Origin: Elysia chlorotica | Lineage: Eukaryota > Mollusca > Gastropoda > Plakobranchidae | Length of the DNA: 64,000 nucleotides | Direction of reading: 5' to 3' | Assembly: GCA_003991915.1 (NCBI GenBank) | Contig: RQTK01000766.1 | Coordinates: forward strand, 1 to 64,000 | In this document: one piece after another, positions 13,101 through 25,100 of the stretch | How the letters are laid out: the number at the start of each line of letters is the position of its first letter | How positions within the stretch are numbered: the stretch's first letter is position 1 | Translations under genes and position numbers: made by a program | The notes under the pieces: generated by a model | What the model was told of the DNA's origin: nothing | Database searches by the model: none | What the model saw: the letters and a program-made list of their open reading frames with translations, nothing else

Positions 13101-16100
13101 TCTTTTCCGGTAAAAGTCAACCAGAATATGACTAATGGACAATTGACAGTTGCAGATATGACACTGTGGAGGCTCTTCACCTCTCAATAGAAAGGCGTGA
13201 GTAAGATAAAAATGTCCAAGACGGACTTGAATACCATCTAGTTTCGCCTTCTAGCCTGAGACACTACCATAGCTGCCAACCTGAGAGATGTCAAAACCAG
13301 ACTCTGGCAATACGGCCGGAGTCCAGGGGCCGCCATAGACCCCGGCGGGGTTCGGGGGCAGAGCCCCTGTGGGGGGTACAGGGGGGCAACGCCCCCCGTC
13401 CGAAAACGAATTTTTGCAATTTTAAAGCCCAACTTTGCCCTCTCCTGAACAGAAAATTCTAAATTGCAAAGCACATGAAATCTATTAAAACAAACAAAAT
13501 AGAACATTCCTGGCATTGAAGTTGGTGCTCAAAGGACTATGGTGACATCCAGTCAGACTGAGATTAATCTCCTCTCAAGGGGAAGAACAAAAATCCAAGT
13601 GGATGTCAAAGGCAAACAATCAGGATTTATCCAGAAATGTGGGAGTCTATTTTTGCAGGGCCTGCTTAGTGGCAGCCTTCGCCTTTTGTAGGAAGGAGGC
13701 ACTGAATTTCTGGCTGTAGCATGGCGCTGACTGGTAGGATTTGTTAACTAGAAGTGCAGAGAGGGTGTTATTTGTCAGTGAGCCCCTAAAGTCTGTTTTG
13801 TTTGTACACAATAATAGTTCAGACTTGATCATGCGATGTTGATCGATAACGATGGATCACATGTGTAGATCTAAATTTTAAAACTTCCACGAGAGAACCC
13901 TATGATGCTTCCAGGGATGCCACCCAAACCTGTCGAAATTTCCGGAACTTTGGTGGTGGAGAAAGAGGGGCGTGGCCCCCTGGAGCTGAAACTTTTCAAG
14001 ATTTTTCACCGTTTAAAGAGGCTCTGAGATAATAAATGGTAACATTTATTAAAGGAAATAGCGAGTCTCGATAACAGATATTTGCCGCTACACAATGCAT
14101 ATAAAAGATTTCTTTTCTATACCGGCCTTTTAGACCCATTGTTTGCTGTGTTATATTTATATCCGCCTCAACGAAGTTTATTTTTACTCTACACCTGCTC
14201 TAATTTCATTGCCGGTATTCAGAATTTCGGTAATTTTTAATTGTATCGCGTGCGTCCATTTCACGAATGAATAAACGCGAGTTGTTTGGTTTTTTTTTTT
14301 TTTTTTAAACAAAAGATTGGAGAAACATAGTTAGCCTAATTCCTGATATAGATGTAGTTTACATGTATATGAATTTAGTTTATATGAAATGTGCCGATCG
14401 TCAGATTCAATGTAGCTATCACATAAGATACATCTCGGTTAGATCTAGCTTTATCTAGATCTAGGTCTAGACCTCGATTACTTTCTTTTATAAAAGTTAC
14501 CAGAGGAGCGCGCATGTTAAATTCGCTAACCTAGATTAGAACGGTTTGGCCAAGGCTCCATCATTACAACAGCCGATAAATTAGAGTCAGATGAAACACG
14601 CCCTGGCTAGAATCAAATATATGAATTTAGTTTATATGAAATGTGCCGATTGTCAGATTCAATGTAGCTATCACATAAGATACATCTCGGTTAGATCTAG
14701 CTTTATCTAGATCTAGGTCTAGACCTCGATTACTTTCTTTTATAAAAGTTACCAGAGGAGCGCGCATGTTAAATTCGCTAACCTAGCTTAGAACGGTTTG
14801 GCCAAGGCTCCATCATTACAACAGCCGATAAATTAGAGTCAGATGAAACACGCCCTGGCTAGAATCAATTTGTCAAAAAAAAAAACGAGGAGGATTGGAT
14901 GAAGATGGACAGATCGGTATTATTCGGAAGCATAAACAATGTCGATCAGATAAACTATTCGGAAGCATAAACGATGTCGATCAGATAAACTAGCGGTAAA
15001 GTCGATAACCCGATACAGATAAAACAGTATTATGTAAATTTGATGAACAATAAATCTAAAATATCGGAAATTACACTGTATCACGCACATGTTAGGTGTA
15101 CGACAGGAAATTTAAAAAGGGGGAGGTAGTAGGGAAATGCATCAACCGTACTGCTTACCGCTTTGAACGTACCCCATCAAAAGACCTCGCTGTTCGTGTT
15201 GGTGTGAGCGTGTGAATGAGGTGCGCGCGCAGTGGCTGTGTTGACAGAGGCAACGCAATAACAAGGCTAGCCTAGTCTGGGCCTTGTAGGCTCCTAGGGC
15301 CTAGCACTAACAGTAGGCTTGGGCCATGGCAAAAGACAGGGCCCTACTCGCTGCAAATTTTTTAAATTTTTTTTAAATTTCTAGTCACTGGCAACTTTCT
15401 TCTTCTTCTTCTTCTTTTTTTTTTAATCTCTAGTCGCTGGCATTAAAAAAAAAACAAACTGAAACCGTACTTTTGGGGACGAAAACGTACTTCCGTACTC
15501 GGGCAGTCAAAACCGTATTTAGTACGGTTTTTCCGTACTGGTTGGCAGCTATGAAGCACGGTAATCGCTATATTGTGCTTATGATGTCCTTAGTTTTACT
15601 AGTACACTCCTTGAGTGATACAAGCATAAAAATCGTGCATAAAGAGGTGGGTTAATATATATAGTATTTTAAAAGATTGGTGTGTAGGATTATCACAATT
15701 AAATTTTATTATATATACACCAAAGTCCTTCAGGTACATCAGTAGGCCCTGAGGACTAATATAAGTAAATATGTTCTCTAGTGGCTTGGAAGCCAGGTAC
15801 AGATTTCTTTTCCGGTAAAAGTCAACCAGAATATGACTAATGGACAATTGACAGTTGCAGATATGACACTGTGGAGGCTCTTCACCTCTCAATAGAAAGG
15901 CGTGAGTAAGATAAAAATGTCCAAGACGGACTCGAATACCATCTAGTTTCGCCTTCTAGCCTGAGACACTACTGCCCAGTAATCTAAATGTGGTTGGACG
16001 CACTGTACTTGTTTGTCAGGTTTTTACATCGCGCTTTACAATATTCTGATAAACGTATGTACAATCGGCATAGTATCTGATGCCGTTATCTGCATCTGAG

Positions 16101-19100
16101 TATGTTTAAGTTCAATCTTGCCAAGCTTATCAGCCATTTCAGTTCCTGCAATTCCAACATGGCTGGGAATCCAGCAGAGAACAATTTTCTAACCATTTTT
16201 TTTTAGTTTGTGGATTTTTTTTAATATGTCAAAAATGTTTTTGATTTTTCAAGTTTGCCTCTCCAACCGCTGTTACCAGCGAAAGCAAGTTAGAGAGATT
16301 TCTTGTGGTGGAGACCGTTGCGAGTGACATGCACAAGGCGACTGTCTCCACAGAAATAGATACCCTCGCGTTCACCCTGCAGCATTATCTGCTGAGAATG
16401 AATGGCAGACAGCTCTGACTCAGGTCTTATCTTTTGACGCTTCAGTGAAAAAAAGATATTGTTCAAACTTTACTCTATATAATTCTGGAGGGGTTTTGTC
16501 CTGGAGAGGGGAGCATTTCAGAAAATTTCTTATCTTCAAAACAGTTAGTATCTAAGTCAATTTCAAGAAGGAGCTGCTGAACATGGATTCCAAAGGGGAG
16601 AATCATGTTTGTTGAAGATTGGAATTTTTCTACATAACTTGGCTGGAAAACAGGGTGAAAAGCAAGATTGTCAGGGTTTAAATTGAGGGCACATTGTGAG
16701 GATAGTTTGTCGCCCCTTTCCGAAAAGGATGGTTTGCAGATTTGTAAAGGCTTTCTTCTGGGGTCACTTGGTACGAAAAGCCTCAAGGCTGAGGCGCAGT
16801 CTTTGGTGGTGTAGTGTCTAGCATTTTTATATAAGACAGTCTGGCAGAGCTGCTGTAATCGAGTTTAGATTGTATCAGATAGCGATAGAGGTTGAGGAGA
16901 AAAACTATATGCTGTTCCGGATAAAATTTTAATGAGATTAAGTGTTTTTTGACACTACACCCTTCTCTTCAGATATTTCAGGTGGGGGAAATAAAGGAGT
17001 TTTTTGTCAAACACCTGAAAATTTTGATTCTTCTACAGGACTTCTTTGCCCGCAGCCAATGTAGAGATCAGGATCCCTGTGAAATTTCCTTTCGTTACAA
17101 AAATGAACAGCTATCGTTCTGAGGGAAGAATTTAAAGCCTTTTGTGTCTGCCCATGTCTGAAGTTGGAGTTGCCGCTCTATGTTTGGAATTGCTGCAGAC
17201 GACAAAATAGTCTGCGTACAACGAGCAGTTTACATTGTTTTCCAAAGTCCCTGAGGCAGAGCCAATATGGACATACCCATGCACAGACCACAAGTATTAG
17301 TGACAGTCGCATCATGGACCACAGGAACATGAAGCGCCGAAACCGGTTGTTGAGTGAAACTAGATAGCTACCAAAGACACTCATCTGTAGCCGTACTTGT
17401 AATTGTTGTCGCAACATTCACCAATGCATAGTTAATGACACACCAAAATAATACCTGCACTATGGAACGCAACCCACAAGAGATAAGTCTTACTTAGACA
17501 ACCATAAGAAAATGTAATTATCGATATGCACTTAACAAACATAACTAACACAAGTCTAATAGTATCATATGGTTAGTTTTAACATGTCTAGCTCTTGGTC
17601 ACTGCTACCACCCCACTTTTTTTTTCTACATGCACCAAGCATTTATGAGAAGCCAGCAAATGGTCTTGTTAAATATCTAAGGGCTGGCACTCTTCCACCA
17701 ATGAACATGTTTTAAAAAATCACCTCAAGGATATTAAGAATGCCATCCAAGAGGACCATCAGCAATTTTGCATCTTTCGATTCAAGTAAGTCACACATTG
17801 GTTTTATGACCCCAAAACTGACTAGAGCACTAATTTGCTCCACGGTGCCTCCTGATGTTAAGTTGGTCACTGCCCATGCTGCCTCTTTCTGGCTCTTGAA
17901 GTCTCCCTGAGAGAATAAAAAGATGCTCTATGCTATCAAATGTGTCATTAAGTTTATCAACATTTTTACATATTATGATATATAAATATCAGGGTGGTCT
18001 CTCAGGAGGAATTGAACTTGGATTAAGCAATTGAGTGGCTTTATTGTCCATGTTCCATTTTAACCATAAAAACAAAGCCTTTTTTTGTCACCCTGGCACA
18101 ATAATTGCTCCAATTAACTTTTAAAGCGTCTCAGTTTTGTTCTGAAGGTAAAAATGATGACTTTAATATCCATGCAAATTGGGAATTTTATAATCCCCAT
18201 TTGCGTAGAGCCAGAGGGGGGAAAAAAGAGAACTATTACTTTTGTTGTTATTGTTGAAGTTTTCACTATAATTTCTTTGTAAAAAAATGTTGCCTGATTT
18301 TTTTAAAAACCCATTCTTATATAAAAAAATAATGGACCTGGGTTTTGGAGAAGTGTATTTAGTTTTCAGTTCTGAAAATTATCTTTCCAGTGGTGCCCAT
18401 CCCTCAAATTTTGTAGTTTCCCATCTAGTGACAAGTACAAAACTAGCCAGGGCGATGGCTTTAAGTGAGGCCTTATTTCAAGCCACTGACAAAAAGATAT
18501 GAATAATGATTATCCTGCGAAATTCAAAGTACATGATTTTGATGATTGAGAAAGAATTTTCTATTTTTAAAAATTTGAATCATCCCACGCAAAATTATAT
18601 CACCAAACGAAAATAAGGAGCATCTTATTCTTTGTCTAGATGTGACAAGGTGTATTTTTTATCTATTCTTATAAGGAAAAACTTCCAAGGACATTAAAGC
18701 ATATATATATATATTTAACGGTTTAAGTCACTTCCCAAAGTGGAGAAAAAAAAGGCAAAACGCTACCCTCTCCGCCCCTTAAAAAAACAACAAAAACAAC
18801 CCCTTCAGTCTTCTAGGAAAAAGCAACAATGTTTTCTCAAGTTAAATGTATCAATAATTATTTATTAGTAGAAATGGCAACACTATCTCACCGTGATGAG
18901 TACTTCAACCAATATTGGCAGGAGCCCAGTGTCTATGACAGCTTGTATCTGGTCAGTGGAGCCTGCCGTGATATTGGATAGCATCCAGCACGCTTCTTTC
19001 TTTATACTATGCTTGGAGTGTTGCAGCAGACAGGGCAACATTTTCATCACATGCAGATCAACAACAGCCTGCAGAAAAGATACTCCAATCAATCTTGTTT

Positions 19101-22100
19101 GTAAAAAAATATGGATAAAACTGATGTTAGATTTGTACATATATACCATGAAATGAAAAAAGTTGCTATCATTTATGAACTTAAATCGTTCAACCTAATA
19201 TACCACATCATTGGACTGACATATCTCAGAGAAGCTAGTTATGCACGTCTTAATCCAAAATAGCTGAGGGTGTGATGTTTCAGTTTGAATCTTTTTTTTT
19301 TTACAAAGTAAGAACAACTTCCTAAAAATATTTGATTATCTTAATGGTTATAACTAGTAACAACGGACAATCATGTCTCTAAAGGGGTTGGGATTAGAGG
19401 ATTTCTGTTGATTAAGTTCCTATTAAATAAATTTTAAACAATCAGAAAGAATCTAAGATTTGTCCCACACACAAAAATTGATTTAATTTATAATTATTAC
19501 AGTGTGCTGTTGGTTGGAAGGCTCAATGACCTCTAGATTTATGCTGGCTTTATGATTCGGAATTGAGCATGGGGTCTTCTGTACAGTTCATGGCGTGAAA
19601 TGATGAAAGCTTTCGGGAAGCATGTGTGCCGACAACTCTTATGATGACCAAGGCCATGATAAGGACCTGTTCCAGGACCCTGTATGACCCTGTAAGAAAC
19701 TAGATTAACTGCACAATGATGTCACGAAATGAACGGGCTTGAAAATATTGGGCCTCTGTTTTAGACCAGATAAACAGAAACGAGACTAGCTGATAGAAAC
19801 ACCATAATCAACTTGGAAATGAAGGCCAAGCACACACACATGAAGTTGAATTGCTATTTTGAAACCTAGAGCAACACGAGCACTACTGTCCTGGGAACCT
19901 GTATCACCGAGGATTTAACTGGAAGGGCAGAAGAGTCGCCATGATCCAGTGCTATGCTTCCACAAATGTAGCATAGATCGAGGAGAAAGTGAGTTTCTAA
20001 TCTATGAACACGTCCAAATGGTGATCAACAAAGTCCATAAGAGGGACATGAAAATCTTGTTGGAAGACCTGGCCGCTAAAGTAAGCACTGAGAACACAAA
20101 CATGGAGTACATCATGGGAATCCACGGCACCGCAAATCAGAACAAGAATTATCTTGATGCCTGTTCACAAACTACAAATCCCTTTCATCTCACCTTCACC
20201 CACAACGGAGCATAGGCACAACTTATTTTCTTACATCTCTTCCTCCCTTAGCGCTTCACTTTACTCTCAACCACTATAGACAAAGAGCAGTGTTCTGACA
20301 TCACAAAATAGCTCAAAGACTCATCATTCAAACAATGAAGCAGTATCAATACCCACATATACCAACCACTACAGTAACGAACAAGAATCTTGTAATAGGC
20401 AAACATACCATGAAACCAGTTTTCACATCTCATGGCCCGCCTGTTTGCTTCACCATAGTAGGGAAATATTGAGTGAATCAATATGACATGATTTACTGTG
20501 AAAAAATGACGTCCGAATGTCGACATCAAGTCATCCGACAATAGTAGCAGACCTGCCAACCTAAATTTTCTCTTGGAGTAATATCAGCTGCCACAGAGAG
20601 TAATTTTTGGAACTTGGTAGTAATAAAATGCCGGAAAAATGCACACGCGGTGTGAGACTCCTTGACCAACTTAAACGGTAGAATCTAAAAAGAAATGTTA
20701 TATCCTGACGTAATACCAGTGCTTTTTACGAGGCTATAAAGGTAAAAATTTAATGTATTACGTCTTGATGTTTATAACTAGAGATAATCACATGTCTCCA
20801 AGCCCAAAGAGGTTTGGAGGGGTATAGATAATGAATTTAGTAAAATTAATTAAAGGGCCACTAGTGAATTGCAAATTAAATATGAATCATGGGTGCAAAA
20901 ATTGTGAAAATAATTTGAAAAACTAAAAGATTTAATGCAGGAAAAAATACTAGATTAAATTAACCATGGATATACATGTGTATGAAAGGAGACTTTCCTT
21001 TTACAAACCCTCTTACAATGGTATATGTCATTGAGAGCCAAAAGATAAATACAGTTTTAAAAACAGTTAGTGAGCCTTATCAATGTAAAAGAAAACATTG
21101 ATTTGTAAATCCAACTGTTCAGTAATTGAATCTAGAGTAAAAAATCTAGATCTAGATAATCTTGATATCATATGATCTTCCTTTAGACAAACTGTGAATC
21201 ATTAACCTGTCAGTGTTACATGACAAAGCCTTGATAATGTCTTGAAAGTAATTTCCCTATTAGGTTCTAAAGAAGAAACAAAGTTCTTAGTATCTGTGTA
21301 CTTGTGTCATGTGATCGACATAATAGCCTACTTGGACTTCATTTTGGTTAAAACGATCAACACTAGAAACCCTGCTTTCTCCCTATTTCTTGCTACTAGA
21401 TCTAGTGAACAATCAGTTACTACAATGTACATACATGTACTTTCGGTTTCGTTTTCATCGTGATTTTTGACTGGTGCATTGAGCATTCTGTTAATTCCAA
21501 GAAAATGGTCGCGGGGGTTATAAACAAAGCCAATATAATCTATTTAAAAAATTGAAGAAAATCAATTATGATGGTGAGTGTAACATGGATTGTCGGGGTG
21601 ATGCACAGTCTCTGTTGTAGAGCCCAGCTATCTGTTATAAAATTATATATTGTAACGGGGCTTCAGACAATGATCCAACATCCACTGGTTCAGCACAAAT
21701 AATAAAGTTAACTCCTTCTTGTAGAAATATTGAAGAATAACGTTATTAACTATAAACACGTCTAGGGTAGTGAAAATGTTACAAAGAAATCTGGATAGCA
21801 ATCAAATCCACAACTGCAATATTAATCTATGATCAAGTCCACAACTGCAATAGCAACCCGTAACTGTAACACAACAGCTTCTAATAATAGTAACAAACGC
21901 GCTCAGACTCTCTGACTGACTGACTACTACTCCCTGACAACCCACAACTGCTCACCCGTACAAGCATTTTATACAGAGTTGTAACCCAGAAGATTCGAGT
22001 TGTTCACGAATCTCTATATTTCTACCATCATCTAGAAATTGCGAGATTGCAAGGGACATTACTCCAGTTGACTAGAAGCATTAGATTGTAAACAAACCGA

Positions 22101-25100
22101 CACTGAGAAACAAGTTGTTTACCAGATAGACAAATTTCTCAAATGTTCTTCACAACTGGGGCAGACAATGTAGGAGAACAAACTAACAATGCATAGACTA
22201 GATCTAGATCTTTCTCCAGTCTTCTCGTCTTCTCTCTATACATCTCTATCTCTATAACTGTTGTCAAACAAACAACCACAAACTTGTCACAGTGAGAAAT
22301 AAATTTCTCCTCTTAAGACCTTCAGTACAATACAATGTACAATTTTCTCGGTTGCGTATCCCAGTTGCATGAAAATCTTTGGTTTAATACTACAGCAGAG
22401 AAAGGTTTAGATTTATCCGCCAACTAGGCTACGGTCATTACATGTAATATATTATACCCGGACAGGGGCGTGTCAAGTCCAACCTGCCATGTGTCATCAA
22501 GCAATGGATAAACAAGAAAGGCAACCTTCTATGCAGATTGGTGGCCTCTGCATCCCTACCTCAGATTATTGCCAGCATAAATGGGCCACACTCCTAAATC
22601 TGAGGCGGAGTCACTCCTTTCAAGGTACCTTATCGCTTGCATGTGGGCGCAACATGCACAACCCTATGCACTGATCACAAGCACCAGTGACATAGAGTCG
22701 GGTCATAGACCACAGGAACATGAAGCACCGTGACTGATTACTACTACCAGTTAGGTAATAAGAACCTCAATCTAGCCCACATCACGTTTAACTGAAAGCT
22801 TATATGAAATACGATGGAGAGTCCTTACAATGGTCACTGTCAAAAAATCGAAATCCAACTACAAAACTAGTGGCAATAGTAATTGTATTGAAAAAGTGAA
22901 AACGAAAGTACCTAATAATCGAATAGGTAATATCCATAGTGTGTATGAGGTCTATTTTCTTGGGCCATATCTGAACCAGTGGCTAAAAGTTAAGGTTACA
23001 GACCGTACTATTTTTAACTCGGCGTAATATATGACAAGGACCGGGCGTTACGCCCAAAGCGTAATGTTGGCAGGTCTGTAGTAGGCACCCCACAAGGCTG
23101 GGGTCGGAGAGCTACCCTTGGTGTCGGCGCCCAGCAGCACTCAGGTGGGAGCCACTATACCTTAAAAGTGGGCGCCCAGCAGTAAGTCAAGAGTTCTCCG
23201 CTGCCAAAACCAAAATATTGCATATCGCCGATCTGGGATTAATATTTCAATCAGATGTTTTAAAGTGATATGTACCATAAACTGGTATTTGGACAAACAA
23301 AAATGATTTTTTTTTAAAGGTAATCATAAGAATCTTTGAAAGGACTAACCTGTGTCTGACTGTCATCCCCTGTCACAATATTACCCACAGACCTCAAGGC
23401 TGGGGTGACCACAGCTGGATCTGGGCTTCCAAGCAGCTCTACCAGTCTCGCTATCACACCTAATGTAGACAAAAGAAAAAATTATCAGGAATGTAAAACC
23501 TAGTTAAAGTATGAACTCATGAATTTAGGATCCAAGTTCACTCATCAAGCAAGAGTGGCAAGTTGTGCTTTTAAAAAAAACACAAGGGGAAATTATTTTT
23601 AGACCTATAACAAATCGATGTCTGTGCTTGTATCTCACAGCTGATGTCTTCCATCAAATTGGAATAACTTTTTGCGAGGTCTCATTTCCAATTGTAATTG
23701 TTTAAAAGCTGGCTTATTAGACAACAAACATGCTCTCCTTGTCCGTGGCACAGGCCTATCCTATCACTCTATTTAAAATGTGCCACGCACTGGCGTATGG
23801 CGACCGGATTTTCACATACGGTCTAAGGGGTTCAACTACTTTTATTAGGTTGTTTGTTTCGTGGGTGATCTCCCTTGATATTCCAGCAGCCATTTTGTGT
23901 GTTTTCAACTGCTAGTGACCAGTCCAGATCTAGATCTACACTGCTTTCTTCTAGATCTAGATCTAGATCATCGTAGTTGATGTAATTTTCAATTAAAAAA
24001 AAATGTTTTCACACAAACTAACTTTTGAAGGTACAGCATGAAAGTATGCTGTGTCAGTCACATTTGTGTGGAATATCTCTTAGATATCTCTGCCAATAGT
24101 CGAGATATAGGCGAATTTGTACAAATAGTCATAAATAGGGAAAAACTCTTCGGCAAATAGGTGCAGAATAGGGCTGGCAGTGAAGAGGTTAAGGGGTTCA
24201 AAGGGTAAACTTTTACTTCTACTTTTTTTTTTTGTAAACTTTAGCAAGTCTTGTGATTCATCAGCAGTCATGTTCATGTCAAGCACTTTGTCAAATGTTT
24301 CCATATGATGTCTGTGATAACTGCTTTTTTCCATCGTAACTTCAACTGCTGCTGTGTCCATTTGATGTATCTCTAAGGTTTTGTCTTTGTTAACTTGATG
24401 ATGATCAGCGGGAAAAGTGTCTAAGTGGTCTGTACTTTAAAATTGCTGTGATTGACTTTAAATATGTGTCTGCTCTACCTGTCTCTATGCTATCACATAA
24501 GCATCAAACATACTGCGCACAAAAGTCTGGCACACTCGTTTGCCCTGCGCAGCATCGGCAGCGGAGTATCTGACAGTGATTGATGAATTGATGAAAATTT
24601 ACGTCCATTAACATATTTTCCCAGTTTTCGTGAAGTCCCGGCAATTTCACGGCCGGAAATTCACCAAACAAAATTTCCCCGATTTCCTGGTTCACCTCGA
24701 GTCCTGGAATGATTCTATTCATTCTTCAGTGAGCTGTATTGACATTCGACCATGTTTTTCCTTTATAAGTGTTTATTAAACCTACTAAGTAGTCTATGGA
24801 CTTAGTGAGCCTGGAAATGTCCAATTTTGTGCAATAGACCTGGCAGATGCAAAAACTTACCCGGTAAGTCAACAACTTCTTGGATCTGGTTATTGGCCCC
24901 ATCTGTGATGTAGGATATGGCCCAGCAAGTGTCAGCCAGAACCTCCTTGTCTGAGTGCTGGACAAGAGCACTGAGAGCTGGCAGGCAAGCCTTGATGGCT
25001 TTCATCTTGGGAGGAGGATTTTTGTTACGGCACAGGTTGGAGAAAGTCCATGTCAGGTTGCGCAAAAAGGCGGGCTGGTTAAAGGAACAAAAAACATTGG

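Larger units (their letters stand above)
13268..15553. mobile_element. TIR transposon inserted in the LINE
   Basis: Its ends form a perfect 14-bp inverted repeat, CATAGCTGCCAACC ... GGTTGGCAGCTATG. The left part is GC-rich, with nested palindromes such as GGGGCAGAGCCCC and GGGGGGCAACGCCCCCC at 13330-13400. The CTGCCAACC core of the ends is shared with the 6-bp-TSD family (20548-23078), so the two may be related. There is no transposase frame and no short target duplication; 418-bp direct repeats flank it instead. A second element-like unit (13908-15080) lies inside. Confidence 0.75.
12834..17262 (-). mobile_element. 5'-truncated LINE (I/Jockey group, RNase H-bearing), interrupted
   Basis: Minus-strand pieces in order. 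The RT active-site region near 17230-17160 reads [10 protein letters not shown] (YADD-box relative), preceded by ALPQG. RT thumb/connection: [17 protein letters not shown] near 16900-16830. Frame 16786-16475 has the linker ([20 protein letters not shown]). RNase H near 16200-16080 reads [19 protein letters not shown]. The C-terminal Cys/His region reads [20 protein letters not shown]. The 3' end is GTACCGTTAAAAAAA at about 12834. RT stops abruptly near 17262, so the copy is 5'-truncated, the usual target-primed outcome. A TIR element (13268-15553) splits it and a 418-bp piece is present twice. It is not functional. Host: importin intron 9. Confidence 0.8.

Noticed and set aside
12894-13187. 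97-codon frame as a host gene duplicated at 15599-15892
   Set aside because: It is the C-terminal Cys/His tail of a LINE ORF2, present twice because of the 418-bp repeat.
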